Shown here piece by piece: positions 8,119-17,400 of a stretch of 64,000 bases of DNA. The stretch spans positions 1-64,000 of the forward strand of contig JABDCF010000004.1 in assembly GCA_013288235.1 (NCBI GenBank), written 5' to 3'. Both the position numbers and the translations under genes were made by a program. Origin of the DNA: Bacteroidota bacterium. Its GTDB lineage: Bacteria; Bacteroidota; Bacteroidia; Sphingobacteriales; Sphingobacteriaceae. Position 1 is the first letter of the stretch, and every line of letters begins with the position of its first letter. The notes below the pieces were generated by a model that searched no databases, was not told where the DNA came from, and saw only the letters and a list, made by a program, of their open reading frames with translations.

Positions 8119-9258
8119 TTAAAGCCTGTCCAGCGCATTAATACAGATAACAGGTATCGCTACATTAATACCCACATAAAAAATAAACGTAATGATAAAG
8201 GTGATCCATTTATTTAATGTATTTAAGCCAGGATTATGCCGGAAAAGATATTTTATAAGTGTCTCCCTCCCAGCAATCAGTAATACGGTTACAAGGCTGA
8301 TATCGTTTACAATTTCAGCAACCGAAATGGCGCCCGTGGCGGGTATCCTTGACATGATGATATTCAATGTTGCCGCCGCAAAAAACAAGCTGCCCACTAT
8401 TACCCTCATTTTGTCGTTCTCAGATGCAAAAAAAGACAGGAAACCTAATAGGGCGGCTATATAAAGCGTAACAAAAACTTTGAGATAAATACCAACCCCG
8501 CCCCTTTTTATAAATACCGCAAACCTCAGTTGTGAATGTGTATTACGCTGGCTTTGAATTTTTCGCGGATCACCCAATGACGATTTAATTGTATGGGCTT
8601 TTGAAAGGATAAAATTTTTACCGATCTCAAAACCCGTTACTGACACCCTGCTGCTCACATTTGAATTGGCCGTATCGGGCACAAAAGCAAACTGGTGTAC
8701 ATCGTAGCTAACGCTTTCCAATTGTATGGCCAACAGATAATTATCCAACGGGTATTGGGATACATCGAAGAATTTGGTACTTGAGCCCACAATGTGAAAT
8801 AAAACATAGGCAGAATCGCCTTTGCTGTTCAAGTAAAACGAATGTGTTTCAATATGTTCAATCGAGCCGTTTACAATTCTTACCGGCGCATTTTCAATCG
8901 TTATGGCGCCTTTTGCGGAATCTTTTAAATTGATAAAATTAATTTTCTTCGGATCCCATTTAAACCAGGCATAAAATTCATAGCTCCATTTAGCATGTAC
9001 TATATCAAAATCCTGGATGCGGTCTAAATATACCCCGCCAATTACATGCTCAGGCTTCGATTCTTTTACCTGTGCCCAATCTATTTTCGTTAGCCCGATA
9101 TCATCTTTCACAGGGCTTAGTTCAGCTTCTTTTTTCTCCCGATTTTCCGCAATAATTTGTTTGATATAGTTCTGACAGTAAACAAACAATACTACTAAAC
9201 AAACTATTTGAAACAAGCCGATTACCGCAGCCTTAACGATATTTGGTTTTGAAAACAT
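8119..9258 (-). CDS. Pentameric ligand-gated ion channel (Cys-loop-like) homologue
   Basis: I assign this 379-residue protein to the pLGIC superfamily from its architecture and short motifs. An N-terminal hydrophobic anchor lies at about residues 10-29. A beta-rich extracellular domain follows at about 70-255. Its YPLD at 169-172, followed by LAIQLESVSYD, corresponds to the FPFD and following strand of the family loop, without the eukaryotic cysteines. Four C-terminal helices follow at about 257-277, 285-303, 316-335 and 351-372. The M2-M3 link RIPATG resembles the LPxT turn of prokaryotic channels. Such proteins form cation- or anion-selective pores gated by ligand or protons; gating and selectivity here are unknown. 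The retained N-terminal membrane segment is unusual, since bacterial pLGICs normally start with a cleaved signal. Confidence 0.7.
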   Translation of the reverse strand: MFSKPNIVKAAVIGLFQIVCLVVLFVYCQNYIKQIIAENREKKEAELSPVKDDIGLTKIDWAQVKESKPEHVIGGVYLDRIQDFDIVHAKWSYEFYAWFKWDPKKINFINLKDSAKGAITIENAPVRIVNGSIEHIETHSFYLNSKGDSAYVLFHIVGSSTKFFDVSQYPLDNYLLAIQLESVSYDVHQFAFVPDTANSNVSSRVSVTGFEIGKNFILSKAHTIKSSLGDPRKIQSQRNTHSQLRFAVFIKRGGVGIYLKVFVTLYIAALLGFLSFFASENDKMRVIVGSLFFAAATLNIIMSRIPATGAISVAEIVNDISLVTVLLIAGRETLIKYLFRHNPGLNTLNKWITFIITFIFYVGINVAIPVICINALDRL

Positions 9259-9405
9259 AGGGCAAAATAATTCAAAAAATTGTAATAAACAACCTTATCA
9301 ACTACTATCCAACACTTTACATATTGTAATTTAGATAAGCAGCCCAATGCTTCCCATTGGAACCCGCAAAGGCGCTAAATAGTATAATGAGTCGAAAAAT
9401 AAACA

Positions 9406-10212
9406 TCAATTCCCCTTCGCCACCTGGTATTCCTTAATACGCTCCGCAACATCCACCATCGGTGCCACCCAAATATTTTTTTCATTTTGTTTAATAAAGT
9501 GCAAAAGCTGGCTATGCTCTTTTAGACCGACATTAAGGTTATGCCCACCGCCAACACCGTGAAAAAGAAAAACAAGAAGCGTATGCGTTTGCATAGCTTT
9601 TTTCACCAGGTCGATCATATAATCCGCAGATTGACCGTTTATAGCATAGCAGTCGATATTGTCCAGGTCAACCTTATCTATAGTTTGCAATCCCGGGCTT
9701 ACCCCTCTTGCCCCGGCAAAATCTTTTTTAAGCTGGTCGTAAAAAAACACATCGCCAATTTTACGGTCGCCGCAGGGAAAGGCAAATGTACGCATGTCTT
9801 TACCGTCAATGGCCTTAAGCAGGGTGTTGTTCACCCGGATCTCGCTTACGGCGCGGCTAACCGTATATCTACTTAAATCATTATCAGGGCCGATAAAGCT
9901 CCGGCCCGGCAAACTGCCATCGCAGGGATGGAATATAGAATGATTGCCCAATTCGTGCCCATGTTTGGCAACAAGCCGCCATTCGTTCATCCGTTTGTTC
10001 ACAACCGGCGATGAGCCTATTAAATAAAACGTGCCCTTTAATTTAAGCGAATCCAGTGCCGGGACCACATTATCAAGGTCAACATCTATTGCGTCATCGT
10101 AAGTTAGTACTACAGCGCATTGTTTATTGTTCCAAACCTGCGCGTTTTGAAGCCGGGCATTCGGCCCGGTTAATAACATTGGAATAAGCAGTAAACAGCT
10201 TTTTATATTCAT
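9406..10212 (-). CDS. Secreted polysaccharide deacetylase (NodB homology)
   Basis: The 268-residue protein carries a short N-terminal signal sequence followed by a NodB domain. Motif 1 is LTYDDA, with the catalytic base and metal Asp, at about residues 38-43. Motif 2 is GNHSIFHP, supplying the two metal histidines, and a late LFLFHGVG corresponds to the C-terminal His motif. Family members remove N- or O-acetyl groups from glycans. It follows the esterase gene by only 17 bp on the same strand and probably shares its promoter and upstream operator. Both would then act on acetylated polysaccharide in the periplasm or outside, possibly acetylxylan (inference). Confidence 0.85.
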   Translation of the reverse strand: MNIKSCLLLIPMLLTGPNARLQNAQVWNNKQCAVVLTYDDAIDVDLDNVVPALDSLKLKGTFYLIGSSPVVNKRMNEWRLVAKHGHELGNHSIFHPCDGSLPGRSFIGPDNDLSRYTVSRAVSEIRVNNTLLKAIDGKDMRTFAFPCGDRKIGDVFFYDQLKKDFAGARGVSPGLQTIDKVDLDNIDCYAINGQSADYMIDLVKKAMQTHTLLVFLFHGVGGGHNLNVGLKEHSQLLHFIKQNEKNIWVAPMVDVAERIKEYQVAKGN

Positions 10213-10229
10213 AGTGGTAGTTTGGTTTA

Positions 10230-12191
10230 TTAGCGGGTATCAGTTGTAAACGGCGAGGCGGGTAACCCTTCCTTATTATACAGGTTTGCCCCTTCAGGGT
10301 TATCTGCCCATGCATAACGAACATATAGCGGCCGGTTTACCTCATCGCTCCATACTATTACTTTATTATCTTTAATAATAGCATTTGCCCAAACGTACTT
10401 CCCTCTTACATCTGCTATGGCAAACTGGTTCAGTTCTCCCCCGCCCCTGGCCATCAGTCCACTGCCAATATTATTAAAGCTGATTATAATTTTATTGCCC
10501 TCAATTTTTGCCGATTGATAAACAGGGCCCGACGATACTGTTGCAGAATCACCGTAAGCAATTTTTTCCGCTGCCAGTGCCATCCTGTCGCCAACATCTT
10601 TTTTATCCAACGGATGTATATCATTCCATTCGCCGGCATCTATAGTTACAACCAAAGCAGTATTTGGTACTGATAAGGTTTTTAATTGTGCTTCGCGTAA
10701 CCGTGCCCATTTGCTTTCTTCCGGCGAGTAATCCACCTCCATAAAGCCGGGCAGTTGCGCATAGATAAAAGGGATATTACCCTCCTGCCATTTATTGCGC
10801 CAGTCGGCAATAAGGGCTGGCAGTAACTGGTCGTACTCAGCTGGTTTATTTGTGTTGGCTTCGCCCTGGTACCATAGTATACCTTTTATAGGGTAATTTA
10901 TTGCAGGCGCAACCATGGTGTTGTATAAACCTGTCGGTTCATTTTGTGCCGAAAAGGAGGAATAATTATCCTTATCGTTTTTTGGTGGGAATACCTCCCC
11001 CACCTTGTACTGCCACTCACCGCGCAGATCAAGCTGTTGAATGCCATCGGTAATATAATAAGGCTTATCGGGTACAAAGCCACCTTTACCTGCTGTATTG
11101 GTTATCCTGACTACAATTATATTTTTGCCGGGTTTTACGAGGTTAGCAGGCAAATTATAGCGCCTTGGCGGATACTGATATGTAATATTACCAACCTTTA
11201 CACCGTTAAAATAAGTTTCATCTGCGTCCACTATCCTACCCATAAATAGCTTAGCCGGTTTACCTGCCATCGAAGCCGGTACATTTATTTCCTTACGGAA
11301 CCATACCACCCCATTCAGGTTGCGCACACCCTGATCGTTCCAGTAACCGGGAAGCCAGAAACTATGCCACCCTTCGGCAACGTAAGCGGTATCATACCAT
11401 TTTATACGACCATCCAGGCCTTTATCAGTTATTTTAACAGGCTTGTTATCAAGTTTCTTTCTTTCGGCATCATGCCTTAAAATATTGTTCATATAAGCCG
11501 TGTCCCTTAATACCGTTAGTCTGTCGGCGTATTCAGCAATACTTTTTATCCCATCCTGGCTTATCCAGGCCTGTATAGGTGTGCCACCCACGCTCGAATT
11601 AATTAGCCCGATAGGCACATGATGTTTTTCATAAAGCTGTTTCGCAAAAAAATAGCTGGCGGCTCCAAAATTAAGCACGTCATTAGGGTTGGCTTCCATC
11701 CATTTGCCTGGCGGAAAATCATCGCGTACCCTATTCACGTCTGACACTGTTGGAATAAAAAAATTTCTGATCTGCGGATAATCCGCCATGGCAATCTCGC
11801 CGGGATATTTTTCTTTGACCCTTTCCATCGGTATCACCATGTTTGATTGACCCGAGCAAAACCATACGTCGCCCACCAAAATATCATGAAGAATAATATG
11901 GTTGCTGGCCATTATATCCATTGTATAAGGGCCGCCTGCCTTCATTGCCGGAATGGTAATCGACCACTGGCCATTTTTGTCGGCAATAATATTGTAGCTA
12001 TGACCATTAAACTTTATTTTAACATTTTCACCCGGAGAAGCCGTACCTCTTATTTTTATTTTGATATCTCGTTGAAGTACCATTCTATCGCATATCAATT
12101 GCGGAAGGTGAACCTGGGCAATTGAAAACTTGCACGTAAATAAAATAGCTGTTATTAAAGTTATTATTGAAAAACTGTATCTGATTTTCAT
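10230..12191 (-). CDS. Secreted SGNH esterase of the sialate O-acetylesterase (SASA) family
   Basis: The 653-residue protein has a signal peptide ending near FSIAQ. The SASA/SGNH catalytic parts are split: the nucleophile Ser in CSGQSNM (about residues 112-118), WYQGEANT, and the late DIHPLDKKD block supplying Asp and His. A jelly-roll-like galactose-binding insert (WFRKEINVPASMAGK and following) lies between them, as is usual for bacterial members. The family deacetylates sugars, but the sialate label is historical, and many Bacteroidota members are carbohydrate esterases of plant glycans. A palindrome identical to the xyl operator lies 104 bp upstream, so acetylxylan is a plausible substrate. 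Confidence 0.88.
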   Translation of the reverse strand: MKIRYSFSIITLITAILFTCKFSIAQVHLPQLICDRMVLQRDIKIKIRGTASPGENVKIKFNGHSYNIIADKNGQWSITIPAMKAGGPYTMDIMASNHIILHDILVGDVWFCSGQSNMVIPMERVKEKYPGEIAMADYPQIRNFFIPTVSDVNRVRDDFPPGKWMEANPNDVLNFGAASYFFAKQLYEKHHVPIGLINSSVGGTPIQAWISQDGIKSIAEYADRLTVLRDTAYMNNILRHDAERKKLDNKPVKITDKGLDGRIKWYDTAYVAEGWHSFWLPGYWNDQGVRNLNGVVWFRKEINVPASMAGKPAKLFMGRIVDADETYFNGVKVGNITYQYPPRRYNLPANLVKPGKNIIVVRITNTAGKGGFVPDKPYYITDGIQQLDLRGEWQYKVGEVFPPKNDKDNYSSFSAQNEPTGLYNTMVAPAINYPIKGILWYQGEANTNKPAEYDQLLPALIADWRNKWQEGNIPFIYAQLPGFMEVDYSPEESKWARLREAQLKTLSVPNTALVVTIDAGEWNDIHPLDKKDVGDRMALAAEKIAYGDSATVSSGPVYQSAKIEGNKIIISFNNIGSGLMARGGGELNQFAIADVRGKYVWANAIIKDNKVIVWSDEVNRPLYVRYAWADNPEGANLYNKEGLPASPFTTDTR

Positions 12192-12294
12192 TTATAAAAA
12201 GTTGATCATTGATGTAAACACAAGGTAAGCCGGCGCAATGCCTGGATAGCTGCCAATCTAAATGGAGGTAAATATCAGAAAAAAAAATCATTCG

Positions 12295-12306
12295 GCAATC
12301 GATTGC
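12295..12306. promoter_or_regulatory. Candidate LacI-type operator (esterase/deacetylase operon)
   Basis: GCAATCGATTGC is identical, base for base, to the palindrome next to the LacI-family regulator at 5806-5817. It lies 104 bp upstream of the esterase start. This suggests that the xylose regulator also controls the esterase and deacetylase genes. Confidence 0.6.
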
Positions 12307-12606
12307 TTTAATTGATTGAAAGACCACGTGACTTCGATAAACGCGATCCGAACCAATTTATTTTCTTTTTTAATCCCATTCTAATCTGCCTTTAATTCCC
12401 CTCTAATTTGCCTGTTATACCTTTGTGGCTGTTAGGTAAAACTAACAAGCAAAAGATTTTTACTACGGTATGCTTTTATGTATCGATGCGCAGCAGGGAT
12501 GTTTTGGGCAGAAACTTTATTAAGACCTGTAAAACGCCCCCCATTATAAAGAGACGTAATACCCCTATAAAATACTTAATACCCCTAAGGATGTTGAGTT
12601 TGTTGA

Positions 12607-12636
12607 AGGCAGTGCGGCTTAATGCTGCACTTGCCT
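12607..12636. terminator. GC-rich hairpin, possible terminator or small-RNA end
   Basis: AGGCAGTGCGGC pairs with GCTGCACTTGCCT around a TTAAT loop, with one bulge and one mismatch. No T-run follows. It lies in a gene-free stretch downstream of a TACCTTTG promoter-like box at about 12416-12423, so a short transcript ending here is conceivable. Confidence 0.3.
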
Positions 12637-12773
12637 GATACGACAATTCCAATACATTTATCGATTACAATACCTATAATAATTTCCTAAATCTGTCGAA
12701 ATTATGCAAACCTAAAATATCGGCGCATCTGCGTTGGCATATATTTTAATATTTGCATCCCCCATTTAGGTGA

Positions 12774-12804
12774 TTGACATTCGCGCCCGAATGTGATAGC
12801 TTTG
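12774..12804 (+). promoter_or_regulatory. Bacteroidota-type promoter of the secreted-protein gene
   Basis: TTG at 12774-12776 and TAGCTTTG at 12797-12804 are separated by 20 bp, matching the Bacteroidota sigma-A pattern TTG-N19/21-TAnnTTTG. The start codon at 12825 lies 20 bp downstream. The good match also argues for starting the gene at 12825. Confidence 0.7.
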
Positions 12805-12824
12805 GTATTATAAATCACCATTCT

Positions 12825-13580
12825 ATGAAAAAACTTGTATTTGGTATGGCATTACTCTTCTTCATGTCGAAACTGTTGGCGCAGGATTGCTCGCAGTATA
12901 TGTACATGCAAAAAAATAAGACCATTGAGATGACATCTTTCAATGATAAAGGAGATGTAACCTTTAAATCAGTTACCAGGGTTGCTGATGTGAGTACGGC
13001 GAACGGGATAACTACGGCGAATGTTGTTGCTGAGGCATATGATAAAAATGGGAAATTAATTAATTCATCAAATGTTGCCTATAAATGTAATGGTGGAGTG
13101 ATGATGATGGACATGAGTTTAAATTCTCAGCAACAGTCGCAGCAAAATGTCAAAATGGATATTAAAGTAATAAGTAAGGATTACATGGAATTTCCGGCAG
13201 GAATACAAGTTGGGGATCATTTAAAAGATGCCACCACCCAAATGGAGTCAACAATGAATAATGGCACAACGGTTGTTACTACCATTAAGATTACCGATAG
13301 GATGGTTGAAGGAAAAGAAACTGTTACCACCCCTGCAGGAAGTTGGGATTGTTTTAAAATAACGTCAAAAACTACATCTTCAACTGTTTTCAAAGGCGCC
13401 AGCGCCGATACTATCAACAACGCAATGAGCGCGATGGACAAGCTTAGGGCCAAACTGGGTAAATTAGGGCCAAAAATGCCGTCGAACACTTCAGAAAACA
13501 CAGCGTGGTATATGCCTGGTTTTGGAATGGTAAAATACAAAGGCAAAACCTTTGTTATGGAACTCACTGCAATAAATTAG
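12825..13580 (+). CDS. Secreted protein of unknown function, DUF3108-like
   Basis: The 251-residue product starts with a clear signal peptide (MKKLVFGMALLFFMSKLLA) and is then beta-rich. I place the start at 12825 rather than the in-frame codon 51 bp earlier, because it opens the signal peptide and follows a good promoter. The body has repeated strand-turn patterns, a TTPAGSWDCFKI segment, and a C-terminal WYMPGFGMVKYKGKTFVMEL stretch. These resemble the periplasmic DUF3108/TapB-like fold, in which a lipocalin-like sheet binds hydrophobic ligand. That relation is a guess from pattern. It converges on the response regulator gene. Confidence 0.75.
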   Translation: MKKLVFGMALLFFMSKLLAQDCSQYMYMQKNKTIEMTSFNDKGDVTFKSVTRVADVSTANGITTANVVAEAYDKNGKLINSSNVAYKCNGGVMMMDMSLNSQQQSQQNVKMDIKVISKDYMEFPAGIQVGDHLKDATTQMESTMNNGTTVVTTIKITDRMVEGKETVTTPAGSWDCFKITSKTTSSTVFKGASADTINNAMSAMDKLRAKLGKLGPKMPSNTSENTAWYMPGFGMVKYKGKTFVMELTAIN

Positions 13581-13633
13581 TTGTAAGCTTAATGGGCAGA
13601 GATTCGTCTAAAACCGGAAACACTGTCTTCCTT

Positions 13634-13660
13634 TCTCAAATCTCATATCTCACATCTAAA
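13634..13660. repeat. ATCTCA-word direct repeat at the convergent gene ends
   Basis: A run of TCTCAAATCTCATATCTCAC followed by ATCTAAA reiterates an (A)TCTCA(A) word. It runs into the stop codon of the response regulator gene. No inverted arm is evident here, unlike most other word-repeat loci in this window. Confidence 0.4.
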
Positions 13661-14291
13661 CTATCCTGTTTTTCAGTGCTTTTGCTACCGCCTCGGATTG
13701 GTTATGCACATGTAGCTTTTCATAAATATTGCGGATATGGCTTTTTACAGTTTCGAAACTGATATTAAGTGCGGCAGCTATCATTTTATAGCTATGCCCT
13801 TTTACAAGATCGTTAAGTATTTCTTTTTCACGAACTGTGAGATCGTATTTTTCTATCGCGCCATAACTGCTCTGCACAAGATGATCTAAAACCATGCGTG
13901 CAATATTAGCACTAAGCGGCGCGCCGCCTTCAAGTGATTCTGCAATAGCGACAAACAATTTCTCAAAACAATATTTCTTTAATAAATATCCAGAGGCGCC
14001 GGCGCATATGGCTGCTATCACGTTTTGATTATCATCAAAAACGGTAAGCATTATAATTTTCACTTCTTTGTTAACCTCCCGGATCAACCTAACTGCCTCT
14101 ATCCCACTTCTTAAGGGCATATCGATATCCATCAGGATAACATTGGGCTTTAAGGTTTCAATGTCATTTAAAACATCTATGCAATTTTGAAAAGCTCCTG
14201 CACAAACATAGCTATCAGATGTATTAATGAGTTGTACCAATGCCTCGCACAAGTCGGTGTTATCCTCGTATATCAAAATGTTTGTTTTCAT
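13656..14291 (-). CDS. NarL/FixJ-type response regulator
   Basis: The 211-residue protein has an N-terminal receiver domain: acidic pocket YEDN at residues 8-11, phosphoacceptor Asp at about 55 in ILMDIDMP, Thr at about 83 in MLTVFDD, and Lys in LLKK at about 104. A C-terminal LuxR-type HTH follows (LTVREKEILNDLVKGHSYKMIA, then NISFETVKSHIRNIY). It would dimerise and bind DNA on phosphorylation. It follows the sensor kinase gene by 114 bp on the same strand, and the two form an evident pair. Targets are not visible; the nearby outer-membrane barrel gene at 17800 is one candidate. Confidence 0.93.
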   Translation of the reverse strand: MKTNILIYEDNTDLCEALVQLINTSDSYVCAGAFQNCIDVLNDIETLKPNVILMDIDMPLRSGIEAVRLIREVNKEVKIIMLTVFDDNQNVIAAICAGASGYLLKKYCFEKLFVAIAESLEGGAPLSANIARMVLDHLVQSSYGAIEKYDLTVREKEILNDLVKGHSYKMIAAALNISFETVKSHIRNIYEKLHVHNQSEAVAKALKNRIV

Positions 14292-14405
14292 TAATTTCTT
14301 TTTCAGTCAGCCAGTCAACTGCGATATTTATTTAAAAAACAAACCGGGATTGGTTGGTTGATAGTCGTCCGTGTTAAATGTAAGCAGATTATTTATCATT
14401 TATTG

Positions 14406-17400
14406 CTACCGAAATCGGGGGATATGGAAACTCAAAGAGACGGAAGTGCCTTTATTTTTTTCGCTTTTAATATTAAATACTGCATCAATTTTACTTGCCC
14501 TATGCTTCATATTGTATATGCCATTGCCCGGAGAAACCGATTTCAGGCTAAATCCTTTGCCATTATCGTTTATGGTTAGGGTGCAGATATCTTTTTGCCT
14601 TGTTAAACGAATTTCAATAAAAGTGCATTGGGCGTACTTTGAGGCATTACAAATAGCTTCTTTAAAAATAAGATATAGTTCCTTCCTTGTCCCCATTCCA
14701 ATTTTCAGGTTTTCCATATCACCCTCAACAATTAAGTTGAACGGAATGCCCTGTACTTCTAATATCTCAGCAAGATATTCACGTGCTTTTCGTAAAAAAT
14801 TATCCACACTGTCATTCCTGGTATTGATAGACCATACGATATCTGATAATGCATCAAGTGTTTTTTCAGACCGGCTGCTTATTTTTTCCAGTAATTCGCG
14901 GCTGCTATTTTGGTCTGAGTTTATTTTCTGTAAAGCAATCTTGCTAAAAATATTTATCCCGCTAAGCGTCGAGCCTATATCGTCATGCAGGTCACGCGCT
15001 ATTTTGTCGCGCAGTTGAAGCGTCATTTGTAGCTGGTTCATCTTGTAGGCGTATATTATGTATATCATACTTACAATAATTGCGACAACGCTTAAATAAA
15101 ACCACCATCGGTGCCAGAAAGGGGGAGAAATGATAAGGATAAGCTTAGCCGGGACATTATTCCATACGCCTTCATTATTACAGGCTTTTACATTAAAAAT
15201 GTAAGTACCTTCATCTAAATTGGCATAAGAAACATAACGGCGCGTACCTGCATCATTCCATTTTTTGTCCAGGCCGACCATTTTATAAGCGTATCTGTTA
15301 AGTTTTGGCTGGGTGTAGTTTAGCGCAACATATTCAAACGAAAAATAGTTTTGGTTATAGTCCAGTTTAATAGTTTCTCCCTTGTGTATATCGTAATTCT
15401 TATCAAAGATCTTCAAATCGGTTATTAATACATCGGGGAACTGGGTGTTTTTCTGGATACTTGCCGGGTTAAAGTTGTATATACTGCCTTTGGTCCCAAA
15501 TGAAACGCTGCCATCATCATCGGCTATTATTGAATATAACCCGTCCAGGTTTTGAATGCCATCCTTTTTATCAAAAACCGTAAATTTTTTTTCTTGAAGA
15601 TTAAAATTAATCACGCCTGCGTTAGTTAATAGCCAAAGGTTATTTTGTTTGCCGGGTACTATAGATAAAACATTCATCGAAGGCAGGTCATCTTTAATCG
15701 TTGTTATTAATGGATTTTTAAGCCCCCAATCTGTTTTCCATAAGCCGTAATTCTCAGTGCCTATCCATACGTCCTTCCCATTTTTATAAATTGTATTAAT
15801 TGTAAGGTTATTAAATATAGCATCGTTTGTATTATTCCACCGTACCTTTTCATACCTGCCTATATTGGTGTGCATTAAAATTAACCCAGTAAAATATCCG
15901 CTTGCCAGCATGCTGTCGTTTGATAGTTCGCAAAATGTATTTATTTCATTTATTTTATCTAATGAGTTTCGTTGTATATAATGATATGAGATGAATTTTT
16001 TTGAGATGGGATCGAACCTGAAAATGCCATCACTGTGTGTACCGATCCACATCCTGTTCTCTTTATCAATATACAAAGCAGTTATTATGCTTTTAATGTC
16101 ATCCGTTTTAAATATTTCAGACTTCATCAAAGCAACGTTAGCACCCGCATTCCTGACAACTTTTACCAGCATATTTCTTGAAGTAAACCAAGTAGTTTCG
16201 TTTCTGTCCTTAGTTATATTAAATACTGCGAAGTTCTCGGGCAGGCCTAAAACCTTGCTGTAATCAGTCAATATGCCTTTATGTTGGTCATAGGTAAATA
16301 TGCCTTCATACATGCCCATCCACCACAAGCCATCCTTTTCTTTAAGCATGCAAATGGGTGAAATATGAGCCGGTACAAGCCCCGTATCTGTTTTTAACAG
16401 CAGGTCCGTTTTTGAAAGGTTAATTTGGTGGGGATCACATTTAAATATCCCGTTTTCCGAACCGATCCAGATAATATCCGACCTGTCGCGAAATAAGGCT
16501 ACCACCGACCCTGATATTTTATTTTCACTTTTCCACTCAACAGGATAATTGATAAATTTATTTTTTGACGGGATAAATATCGTCAGCCCGCCTTCTTTAT
16601 TACCGATCCAAATGTTGCCATCCCGGTCGGGCAATAAGGACTTTATTATTTTATATGGTACAAGATTAACATTGTCTGTTTGGTGCGACCATGATTTTAT
16701 TTTTTCCGTTTTAGGATCAAACATCACAAGGCCTGCCCCCCAGGTGCCAAACCAAACATTACCTGCCTTGTCGATCAGTGACTTTGTAAAAGGTATCTTC
16801 GAATTTTTGTCTATCCTGGGAAAAATTGGTATATCAGGATGATAGAATTTGTAACTGCCGTTTGATTTGGTAAAACAGTAAAAACCATTAGCCCCGGTTA
16901 AATATAGATGCCCCTTATGGTCATCGGCGAGTGAACTTATGCCTACGTTTCTTCCAAAAGCCGGAATTTTATGCCACTGGCTTGTTTTTTTATTAAATTC
17001 ATATAAACCATCGGCCGTCCCCGCCCAAAAAACCGAATCGTTCTTTGGAAGTATGGCAAATACATCCCGGAATTTTTTTGCCTGAAAATTTCTTATCCGC
17101 TGCGAACTGATATCAATACAACTTAAGCCCGCTATCGACCCTATCCACAAATTTTTATTTTCAGGATATAAAAACCAGATTGTGTTATTAACTAAAGAAG
17201 TAGAGTCACCCGGTAAATTTCTGAACGCTTTATAACTGTAGCCGTCATACCTGAAAAGCCCCTCGCCAGTACCAAACCAAATAAAACCATCTTTGTCCTG
17301 CTGTATATCATTTATATAGTTGTTTGAAAATTCTTCATCCTGTACTTTTTCAATATGCAGGTTTTCGATATTTTGCCCATATATTGAAGATGTTATGCAC

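Larger units (their letters stand above)
12192..12824. other. 633-bp intergenic region upstream of the esterase and a secreted-protein gene
   Basis: This divergent gap holds the LacI-type palindrome at 12295-12306 and a GAGACG fragment of the dispersed hairpin family near 12551. It also holds two direct copies of TAATACCCCT (12557-12566 and 12577-12586), a hairpin at 12607-12636, and the promoter of the next gene at 12774-12804. Short open frames inside it have no family features, and I do not call them genes. Confidence 0.6.

Noticed and set aside
12408-12638. Open frame of about 76 codons in the 12.4-kb gap
   Set aside because: No family features, no promoter with good spacing, and it covers a hairpin and direct repeats; treated as non-coding.
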